Below, piece after piece: positions 26,830 through 33,755 of a stretch of 64,000 nt of DNA. Under the pieces are notes generated by a model. It was not told where the DNA came from. It made no database searches and saw nothing but the letters and a program-made list of their open reading frames with translations. The stretch lies in the NCBI GenBank assembly GCA_963841855.1, contig CAWJEJ010000001.1, positions 682,001 to 746,000 of the forward strand, given 5' to 3'. How positions within the stretch are numbered: position 1 is the first letter of the stretch; every line of letters starts with the position of its first letter. The stretch comes from CAXBBB01 sp963841855 (lineage in GTDB: Bacteria; Bacteroidota; Rhodothermia; Rhodothermales; BA12). The position numbers and the translations under genes are program-made.

Positions 26830-28068
26830 ATGCGCATCTGCTTCGTCTCGCGCCGCTTCTTCCCGACCATCTCGGGCATGAGCGTCTACGCGCTCAACCT
26901 GCTGCGCCAACTCGTCAGCCAGGGGCACGACGTGACGATGATCAGCCAGCACTATGGCGGCGAGGCCGCCTCGGTCTATGGCGACGGCCCGCCGATGCCG
27001 GTCGACGGCGTCGAGATCATCGGCATGGAGTCGGTCGGCGAGCAGACGAGCGGCGATTTCGAGGCCGACATCGACCGCATCGTCGACGTGATCGAAGCGC
27101 AGCACGCCGAGCGGCCGTTCGACGTGATCCACGCGCAGTACGGCTACCCGACCGGACTGGCCGCGCTGCTGGCGAGCCGCCGCACCGGCGTCCCCAACGT
27201 CGTCAGCATCCAGGGCGGCGATGGGCACTGGGTGGGCGAGTGCTGCGCGACGCACCGCGACGCGATGCACGTCGTGCTGGACCACGCCGGAGCCGTGCTG
27301 ATCGGCAGCGACAGTTTTGCCCGCGCCGTCAGCGAGCGGCTCGGAACGCCGATGGAGCGCTTCACCATCGTCCCCGGTGCCGTCAACGTCGACCGGTTTC
27401 GCCCCGCCGACCGGCCCGTCGGCAGCCTGGCCGATGCCCGACGCCGCCCCGCCTGCTCTACCACGGCCGCGTCGACCGGCGCAAAGGCGTGCTCGACCTG
27501 CTCGACGCACTCCGCCTGCTGCGCGACCAAGGCGCGAACCATCCGGCTCGTCGTCAGCGGCATCGGCCCCGATGTGCGAAGCTGTCGACGAGCGCGTTCA
27601 GTCGCTCGGGCTGACCGATTGCGTCGACGTGCCGGGCATCGCGTCGTACGAGGAGGCTCCGTCGCGCTACCGACTGGGCGACGTGTTCGTCAGTCCGACC
27701 TACGCCGAGGGGTTTTCCAATACGATCCTCGAGGCGATGGCGAGCGGGTTGCCGGTCGTGAGTTGCGATGTCGTCGGCGTGGTCGACTGCCTCGAGCGAC
27801 GAGCGCAACGCCCTGCTCGTCCCGCCGCGCTCGCCCCAGGCGCTGGCCGGCGCATCGAGCGCATGCTCGACGACAAAGCGCTGCGCCCCGGCTCGCCCAG
27901 ACGGCACTCGACGAAGCCCGGACGCGCTACTCGTGGCAGGCGCGCGGGCGGCAGATCGCAGGCATCTACGCCGATCTGCAAGGCACGACTCCCGATCTAC
28001 GACTGGAACTACGACGCCTCCGATCCCGACGCCGTGCGTCTACCGCTCCAGAGCCGCAATTGCTGTGA
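26830..28068 (+). CDS. GT4-family glycosyltransferase (MshA/BshA-like fold), several frameshifts
   Basis: Retaining GT-B glycosyltransferase of ~412 residues. The N-terminal half is intact: MRICFVSRRFFPTISGMSVYAL, FDVIHAQYGYPTGLAAL, then TIVPGAVNVDRFRPA. The C-terminal nucleotide-sugar half has LLYHGRVDRRKGVLDLL, RLVVSGIGPDV, YRLGDVFVSPTYAEGFSNTI with the catalytic E, and ALDEARTRYSW. Shifts lie near 27437, 27540, 27573, 27795, 27850 and 27885. The end is taken as the TGA at 28066-28068, overlapping the next GTG by 4 bp. An alternative tail frame reads YDWNYDASDPDAVRL and may be the true one, needing a further shift. MshA, which glycosylates inositol phosphate, is a GT4 enzyme. Confidence 0.83.
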   Translation: MRICFVSRRFFPTISGMSVYALNLLRQLVSQGHDVTMISQHYGGEAASVYGDGPPMPVDGVEIIGMESVGEQTSGDFEADIDRIVDVIEAQHAERPFDVIHAQYGYPTGLAALLASRRTGVPNVVSIQGGDGHWVGECCATHRDAMHVVLDHAGAVLIGSDSFARAVSERLGTPMERFTIVPGAVNVDRFRPADRPVGSLADARRRPACSTTAASTGAKACSTCSTHSACCATKARTIRLVVSGIGPDVRSCRRARSVARADRLRRRAGHRVVRGGSVALPTGRRVRQSDLRRGVFQYDPRGDGERVAGRELRCRRRGRLPRATSATPCSSRRARPRRWPAHRAHARRQSAAPRLAQTALDEARTRYSWQARGRQIAGIYADLQGTTPDLRLELRRLRSRRRASTAPEPQLL

Positions 28069-28873
28069 CAGGCTGCGCGACGATCCTCGCCGTCTCGCCC
28101 CACCTCGACGATGCCATCTTCTCGGCCGGCGGCACGTTATCCAGGTGGGCGTCGGCCGGGCACCGTGTCGTCATCGCGACCGTGTTCACCCAAAGCGTCG
28201 CCGATCCGACCGGATTTGCGCTCACGTGCCAGACCGACAAAGGCATCGCCCCCGAGCGCCGACTACATGGCCCTGCGCCGCGCCGAAGACGCCGCACGCC
28301 TGCGCCCGCATCTGGGCGCCGAACCCGTCTGGCTCGACCTGCCCGAAGCGCCCCATCGCGGCTACACTCCGCCCCCGAGCTATTCGCCGACCTCGCGCCT
28401 CCGACGACGACACGTGGCAAACCGTCCGCGACCGACTCGCGCCGCTATCGCCGAGCATCGGCCGACCTACTTCTGTCGTGCCAGGGCTTGGGCGATCACG
28501 TCGATCACCGCGTCGTCATTCGCGCCGTCCGCGCATCTCGCGAGCGTCCGGCGTTCCTGCCGCGTGGTGGCCCGACCTGCCCTACGCTATCCGCCAGCCC
28601 GGCGCGCAGCGTGCCGCTGAACTACCCCACGGGCTGAGCACTGAGCAGAGCACGTTTTCAGGCGACGCATTGAGCGCCAAACTCGACGCCTGCGCGGGAT
28701 ATGCCAGCCAGCTTCCCTACCAGTTCGCGCGCGACCTGGCGCCGGGCGATCTCATTACGCCGGAGGAGGTGATGCGGAAGACCTTAGCTCGCCATGCACT
28801 CGGCGGGCCGGAAAACCCATTACTCTACACCGAGACCTTCCTGACTAGAGGAGGCGGCGGGTTCATCGGCTGA
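28065..28873 (+). CDS. PIG-L/LmbE-family N-acetylglucosamine deacetylase (MshB-like), five frameshifts
   Basis: Zinc-dependent deacetylase family that acts on GlcNAc-inositol, GlcNAc-PI or GlcNAc-malate. The GTG at 28065 overlaps the glycosyltransferase stop by 4 bp. The zinc motif PHLDDAIFSAGGTL starts near residue 12, and the second histidine cluster is LGDHVDHRVVIRAV. The C-terminus reads YASQLPYQFA and ends RGGGGFIG at 28873. Shifts are near 28258, 28375, 28400, 28470 and 28560. Reconstructed length is ~269 residues, typical of the family. It is the last gene of the operon; its final 54 bp overlap the 3' end of an antisense membrane protein gene. Confidence 0.82.
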
Positions 28874-29338
28874 GTCTCGGCGCGGAGAAGAGTTCTGGTA
28901 GTAGCGCCCCACCGAGGGTACGAACGAGAGAGCCGACGCAACGACAGGTAGAAAAGCCACCCCATTCGCAGCGGCAACGACCGCCCACAGGATCGCCGTC
29001 GCGCGCAGGAGCCAGAGGCGGCGTCTGGACCTCGCCGCGAGCAGGAGCGCGAGCGCAGGAGCGACGGCCATCGTGGTCACGCCGAACTCTCGGCCCGCTT
29101 CGTACGCACCGAACGTCGCGCGGTCGTAGCCCAGCGACTCGACCACTCCGTCTAGAAAGGCAGCGAAGACGCCCGTGCCCGGTGGAATCAGAGCAGCGAG
29201 TGCAATCACGACGCAGAGCAGTAAACCGGCGCCAAGAGCTAGCCACGCGATTCCGGCGATCACCTTCAGCGCGAGAGGCTTCTTCACTCCGGCAAATCGA
29301 TGCTGTCGGTCCAGTGAGAAAGCGCGTTTCTGCATCAA
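28820..29338 (-). CDS. Integral membrane protein of unknown function
   Basis: A 172-residue protein with about four hydrophobic helices: VIAGIAWLALGAGLLLCVVIAL, then TTMAVAPALALLLAA, LLRATAILWAVVAAANGVAFL and VVASALSFV. A hydrophilic serine-rich tail follows. No family is recognised. It lies 9 bp downstream of tpiA on the same strand. Its 3' end overlaps the opposite-strand PIG-L gene by 54 bp; part of the tail may therefore be an artefact if a frameshift affects this area too. Confidence 0.65.
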   Translation of the reverse strand: MMQKRAFSLDRQHRFAGVKKPLALKVIAGIAWLALGAGLLLCVVIALAALIPPGTGVFAAFLDGVVESLGYDRATFGAYEAGREFGVTTMAVAPALALLLAARSRRRLWLLRATAILWAVVAAANGVAFLPVVASALSFVPSVGRYYQNSSPRRDSADEPAASSSQEGLGVE

Positions 29339-29347
29339 TCGAGCAAC

Positions 29348-30094
29348 TTACAGCGCCTCGTCCGCGGCGGCTACGATGGCGGCGAAGTCGGCGGCGTTGA
29401 GGCTCGCGCCGCCGATCAGTCCGCCGTCGATGTCGGGCTGGGCAAGCAGTCCGGCTGCGTTGGCGGGTTTCATGCTGCCGCCGTAGAGAATCGGGATGTC
29501 GGACGCGTTCGAGGCGAGCTTGGAGAGCCACGCGCGGATCAGGGCGTGGACTTCCTGGGCCTGCTCGGGCGAGGCCGTTTCGCCGGTTCCGATCGCCCAG
29601 ACGGGTTCGTAGGCGACGACGATGCTGCCGATCTGGTCGGCCGACAAATCAGCTAGCGATCCGGCCAGTTGCCCCTCGACGACATCGGCGACGCGGCCGG
29701 CCCGGCGCTCGTCCAGCGTTTCGCCGATGCAGACGATGGGCGTGACGCCAGCGGCCAGGGCACGGGCGGTTTTGGTGGCGACGACCTGGTCGGTTTCGCC
29801 AAAAATCGCGCGCCGCTCGCTGTGGCCGACGATGGCGTGGCTGCATCCGACGGCTCGGAGCATCGCAGCGGACACCTCGCCCGTGAACGCCCCCTCATCG
29901 GTCGCCGACACGTTCTGCGCGCCGACGTGGACGCTCGTGCCCAAGAGCGCATTCGAGACCGCGTCGATCGACACGAACGGGGGGCACACGAGCACGTCGC
30001 ACTCGGACCCGTCGACCTGTTCGGCGACGGCTTTGGCGAGGCGGACGGACGCGTCGAGCGTCGTGTTGAGTTTCCAGTTTCCGGCAATCAGCAT
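29348..30094 (-). CDS. tpiA: Triosephosphate isomerase
   Basis: Interconverts dihydroxyacetone phosphate and glyceraldehyde 3-phosphate in glycolysis/gluconeogenesis. The 248-residue TIM barrel has catalytic lysine in LIAGNWKLNTT, the histidine in AIVGHSERR, the glutamate in VAYEPVWAIGTG (flexible loop TGETASPEQAQEVH) and the phosphate loop YGGSMKPANA. All catalytic residues are present. It is followed 9 bp later by a membrane protein gene. Confidence 0.97.
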   Translation of the reverse strand: MLIAGNWKLNTTLDASVRLAKAVAEQVDGSECDVLVCPPFVSIDAVSNALLGTSVHVGAQNVSATDEGAFTGEVSAAMLRAVGCSHAIVGHSERRAIFGETDQVVATKTARALAAGVTPIVCIGETLDERRAGRVADVVEGQLAGSLADLSADQIGSIVVAYEPVWAIGTGETASPEQAQEVHALIRAWLSKLASNASDIPILYGGSMKPANAAGLLAQPDIDGGLIGGASLNAADFAAIVAAADEAL

Positions 30095-30146
30095 GGCGGG
30101 TGGGGTCAGAGGTCAGAGGGTGCGATAGAGACAGAGTCTGCGCGCT

Positions 30147-31529
30147 TCACAGCGCGGCTTCGTCGGCTGAGGGCGCGGCGAGCAGGGCGAGCAGATCGCT
30201 CTGCAAGATGCCCAGCGACGGCCCGACGTACTTGCCCGACAGGTGGCCGGTCCGGTCGATCAGGTAGCGAACGGGTGTCGTTCGGACGTTGTACGCTTTG
30301 GCGATGTCGCTCTCCAATCCGCCCTTGGCGATGACGTGCGCGCCCGGCAGGGGCACCTGATCGAAGAATGCCCGCGACAGCAGCGTGTCGGCGCCGACGG
30401 AAACCGTCACGAAGGAGACCCCCTGAGGTTCGAGCAGGCGAGCCAGCGCGGCGCGGCCGGGCACCTCAGCCGAGAAAGCCGACTCGCCCGGCTCCATGAA
30501 CTCCAGCACCACGAAGCGACCGCTGAGACCCGAGAGGCTGACGGCGTCGCCGCGTGCCGATCGGGTTCGGATGGCCGGAGCGCGCATGCCGGGCAGCAGG
30601 TTGGACGCTTCGTAGCTGGCGCGCGTAGCCCATGCGCCCCACTCGTCGCTGGAATAGTCGCGCTTGAGCGCGTCGGCGGCGGCCAGGGCTTCGTCTTTTT
30701 GCAGGCTGTCGAGCCGGGCCGTCACAATCTCTGCCTGGATGGCAGCCGCATCGGCCGAACGTTCCGACGCGTCGCGCATCCGTTCGAGCAGTGCGATGGC
30801 CGATGCCTGCCCGCCGGTCCGCGCTGCCGAGCGCCGAGCGGCCCGGGCGACCGTCGCATAGGCCACGTTGCCCGGCTCTATCGCCTGGGCGCGGTCGAGC
30901 GCCTGAGCGTCGTCGACGCCTTCGAGCATCGCCACCGCTTCTGCCGATGCCAACTCGGCGCCAACTGTCCCGGCGAAGCCCTCGCGCAGGCTCCACAAAA
31001 TGCTCGCCGCCTGAACGGCTGCCTGTCCGATGCGCTGCTCCACTTGGGACGCGTCGGCGCCCTGCTGCAACTCCTCGCGCGCCTCGGCGAGTTGGGCGTC
31101 GAACTGGGCGCGCGTGTTTCGGTACGCCATCCATCCGTCGTTCTCGCGCGAACGGATGCGCATCCTCCTGTCGGCGGGCACGCGGGCCTGAGCAGTCGCC
31201 GAATCGCCGTCGGTGACGACCAAATCGGTGATCTGGGCTGTCTCTCCTCGCACGCGAACGATGAGCGGATAGACGCCGCGGTCGGGCGCGCGCACGTCGG
31301 CCGCGAACGTGCTATCGGCGCTCAAGGAGATCAGCGCCAGGGTGTCGATGCTGCCGTTCGCGTTGTTGAGCACGAGCAGATCGACGTCGGACAGCGATAA
31401 CCCGAGCGTATCGGCGATCGCCACGCGACCGGACAGGTGCGAGGTCACCTCGACTGGCACCGCGCCGTCGGGCGCAGGCGACGAGCAGGCGGCCAGAACG
31501 AGCAGCAGAAGAACGGAGAGAAGGCGCAT
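30147..31529 (-). CDS. Lipoprotein with C-terminal thioredoxin/TlpA-like domain lacking the CxxC
   Basis: A 460-residue envelope protein. An SPII signal ends LVLAAC. Residues ~30-110 form a beta domain resembling the DUF4369-type N-terminus of Bacteroidota TlpA proteins, ~110-320 are helical, and from ~325 there is a thioredoxin-like fold (LLPGMRAPAIRTRSARGD, RFVVLEFMEP, VSFVTVSVGADT, AYNVRTTPVRYLIDRTGHL). The conserved cis-proline region (TTPVRYLID) is present. Where TlpA/ResA proteins have WCxxC, this one has MEPGESAF with no cysteine. It therefore probably is not a thiol oxidoreductase; a binding or scaffold role is inferred. Upstream of tpiA. Confidence 0.8.
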   Translation of the reverse strand: MRLLSVLLLLVLAACSSPAPDGAVPVEVTSHLSGRVAIADTLGLSLSDVDLLVLNNANGSIDTLALISLSADSTFAADVRAPDRGVYPLIVRVRGETAQITDLVVTDGDSATAQARVPADRRMRIRSRENDGWMAYRNTRAQFDAQLAEAREELQQGADASQVEQRIGQAAVQAASILWSLREGFAGTVGAELASAEAVAMLEGVDDAQALDRAQAIEPGNVAYATVARAARRSAARTGGQASAIALLERMRDASERSADAAAIQAEIVTARLDSLQKDEALAAADALKRDYSSDEWGAWATRASYEASNLLPGMRAPAIRTRSARGDAVSLSGLSGRFVVLEFMEPGESAFSAEVPGRAALARLLEPQGVSFVTVSVGADTLLSRAFFDQVPLPGAHVIAKGGLESDIAKAYNVRTTPVRYLIDRTGHLSGKYVGPSLGILQSDLLALLAAPSADEAAL

Positions 31530-31773
31530 CGGAAGACTGTGCGTCGGGCGAAAAATGGCCCCAGTGCCGCGCAGGCGCCGGGGTCGAGAGGGCGTGCGGC
31601 CCTGCCGTTCGGAGCGCGCGGAAGCAAAGGTACGATTCGCTCGCCCACAGGATCAGCCTCCTTCGTGTCTTCCAATCAGCCGGATCCAGACGCCTCGGCC
31701 GCTCGCGTGCGGCCAGCGATTGCAGCACTGTCAGCGCGGCGCGTAGCTTTCGGCCCCGCTTTCGCCTTTGTAG

Positions 31774-32238
31774 ATGCCTCGCTTCGTTCCGCTCGCCCTG
31801 CTCCTGATCTGCGCCGCCTGCGGCGACTCCGACGCACCATCCGCGCCGAACGCAGACGCCATCGCGTTTCGCTCCGACGCCGAACTGCGCCTGATGCGCG
31901 ACGGCGCCACCTACCGCACGCTCCAAACCGAGATCGCCGACACGGACAGCAGCCGCCAGCGCGGCCTGATGGAGCGCGCGCCGCTGACTGACGAGCAGGC
32001 GATGCTGTTCGTCTTCGACTTCGCCGGACCTCAGACGTTCTGGATGGCGAACACGCCGTCGGCCTTGGACATCGCCTTTGTCGCCGGAGACTCGACGATC
32101 CTCAACGTCGCCAAGTACGTGCGGCCCAACACGACGAGCGGCGTCTCGTCCCAAGGCGCGGCGAAGTTCGTCCTCGAAGTGCGCGCCGGGTGGGCCGACA
32201 CCTACGGCATGAGCCGCGGCGACCGCATCCGCTGGTAG
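31774..32238 (+). CDS. DUF192 lipoprotein
   Basis: A 154-residue protein with an SPII signal (VPLALLLICAAC). The DUF192 domain covers ~40-150, with the signature RQRGLMERAPLTDEQAMLFVF, FWMANTPSALDIAFVAGD and AKFVLEVRAGWADTYGMSRGDRI. The family is small, beta-rich, widespread and of unknown function. It is divergent from the thioredoxin-like lipoprotein gene across a 244 bp gap in which I see no other gene. Confidence 0.9.
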   Translation: MPRFVPLALLLICAACGDSDAPSAPNADAIAFRSDAELRLMRDGATYRTLQTEIADTDSSRQRGLMERAPLTDEQAMLFVFDFAGPQTFWMANTPSALDIAFVAGDSTILNVAKYVRPNTTSGVSSQGAAKFVLEVRAGWADTYGMSRGDRIRW

Positions 32239-32251
32239 ATCGGCGCCCGCG

Positions 32252-32944
32252 TCACCTGTCTACCCGCTCGAACCGGAGTGCGAAGCGGCGGTCGAAGCGT
32301 CCGCCTGCGTGGCGGCGGCAGCAGTCTGAACAGGCCGTCGCACGCTTGGGGCGGCGAGCCCGGACGTATACGGCCGAGCAGCGACCGCAGGCGGCGCGGA
32401 ATCCGGCCGTTCCGCCATACGCCCCCGGCACGGCGCCTCCAGGCCACACGACGAGCGAGTCGCCGCGCCGAGTCACGCGCAGATACGACGGGCGGCGCGC
32501 CTGCGTGCAAGCCGCGCACCAGAGAGCCCGCACCGGTTGGCGGTAGATCGGCGTTTGGCTGGAGCACGAAGGGCACGAGCCGACGTAGGGCGAGGCCTCG
32601 TCGCGCGGCAGATCGCCGCCGAAGCAGCGCTGCGGACGAGCTCCGCACCGAGCGGCAACGCGCTTCCAGGCGGCGTCGTGATTGGAAAAGCCGCGCTGCT
32701 CCCAGTCGATGGCGTGGGCGATTTCGTGGCGGATGGTGTCCTCGACTTCGCTGTCGGGCAGCGCCTGCGTCAGGTGCCGCGAGAGCGTGATCCGCTTGCT
32801 GGCCGACCGGCACACACCCAGTCGCTTGCGGGCGCGGTCGAAGCCGAACGTCCAGCCTCGCGCCGCCAGCGACTCGCCCACCAGGTCGCGCCCCAGCGTA
32901 TCGAACAGGTCACGGGCGAGAGCGGAAGCGGCGGACGTCGTCAT
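32252..32944 (-). CDS. SprT-like zinc metalloprotease-domain protein
   Basis: A 230-residue protein. The SprT core has ARDLFDTLGRDLV, GFDRARKRLGVCR, ITLSRHLTQALP and the zinc motif HEIAH in DTIRHEIAHAIDWEQRG, followed by NHDAAWKRVAARCGA. The C-terminal part has several CxxC pairs (GSCPSCSS, WCAACTQ, CGRCSAVY, ACSDCC) forming zinc ribbons, which recalls SPRTN-type DNA-protein crosslink repair or nucleic-acid-binding relatives. The ATG at 32944 is preferred; starting at 33040 would make it overlap the start codon of the divergent ABC gene. Convergent with DUF192. Confidence 0.82.
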   Translation of the reverse strand: MTTSAASALARDLFDTLGRDLVGESLAARGWTFGFDRARKRLGVCRSASKRITLSRHLTQALPDSEVEDTIRHEIAHAIDWEQRGFSNHDAAWKRVAARCGARPQRCFGGDLPRDEASPYVGSCPSCSSQTPIYRQPVRALWCAACTQARRPSYLRVTRRGDSLVVWPGGAVPGAYGGTAGFRAACGRCSAVYVRARRPKRATACSDCCRRHAGGRFDRRFALRFERVDR

Positions 32945-33038
32945 CTCGTCGGCAACGGCCGAGGCAGCGGCGCGCTCCCGCTCCGTAACCTCTCCCACTC
33001 GCCTTCGTAGCGTCTTTCCCTCTCGAATCAGCGCCACC

Positions 33039-33755
33039 ATGACCGATCCCACTACTCCCGCCCTCCGCATCCGAGACGTCACGCGGTGGCTGCCGCTGGG
33101 CGATCAGCGCGTCGACATTCTGCGCGGCATCTCGTTCGACGTGGAGCGAGGCGAATGGATCGCGCTGACCGGGCCGAGCGGAAGCGGAAAGAGCACGCTG
33201 CTCGGTCTGATCGCCGGGCTGGACGCGCCGTCGTCGGGCGAGGTGTGGATCGGTGACGCGGAGATCGGCAAGATGCCCGAGAAGCGCCTGGCCCGACTGC
33301 GCAACGAACGCGTCGGCATCGTCTTTCAAAGCTTCAACCTGATTCCGACGCTGACGGCGCGCGAAAACGTCGAGGCGCCGCTCTACGTCCAGCGCGGCGC
33401 CAAAAACGTGAGCAAGCGCGCATCCGAGCTGCTCGACCGCGTCGGCCTGGGCGACCGCATGGGGCACCGTCCGCACCAACTGAGCGGCGGGCAGCAGCAG
33501 CGCGTCGCCATCGCTCGGGCGTTGGTGACGCAGCCCGAACTGCTCGTCGCCGACGAACCGACGGGTAACCTGGACACCGCCGTCGGAGCGAGCGTGCTCG
33601 ACCTGATGGGCGAGATCCAGCGCGAGACCGGCACGACGCTCGTCGTCGTGACGCACGACCCTCTGGTCGCCGCCCGAGCCGACCGCCGGCTGCACCTAGT
33701 CGATGGCCTGCTCGCCGACGCACCGCGCATGGCGCAGGGCGAGGTGACGGTATGA
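33039..33755 (+). CDS. ABC transporter ATP-binding protein (LolD/MacB/YbbA type)
   Basis: A 238-residue ATPase with Walker A GPSGSGKST, the Q-loop FQSFNLIPTLTARENVEAPLY typical of the LolD/MacB/FtsE group, signature LSGGQQQRVAIARAL, Walker B LLVADEPTGNLD and switch histidine in VVVTHDP. The start is the ATG at 33039; the longer open frame upstream is antisense to the SprT-like gene. Its last 4 bp overlap the start of the permease gene, so the two form one transporter. Confidence 0.93.
   Translation: MTDPTTPALRIRDVTRWLPLGDQRVDILRGISFDVERGEWIALTGPSGSGKSTLLGLIAGLDAPSSGEVWIGDAEIGKMPEKRLARLRNERVGIVFQSFNLIPTLTARENVEAPLYVQRGAKNVSKRASELLDRVGLGDRMGHRPHQLSGGQQQRVAIARALVTQPELLVADEPTGNLDTAVGASVLDLMGEIQRETGTTLVVVTHDPLVAARADRRLHLVDGLLADAPRMAQGEVTV

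Noticed and set aside
20236..28873. Assigning the operon to mycothiol or bacillithiol biosynthesis
   Set aside because: The GT4 and PIG-L enzymes fit, but no MshC, MshD or BshC is present and the YcaO, MBL, oxidoreductase and isomerase genes have no place in those pathways.
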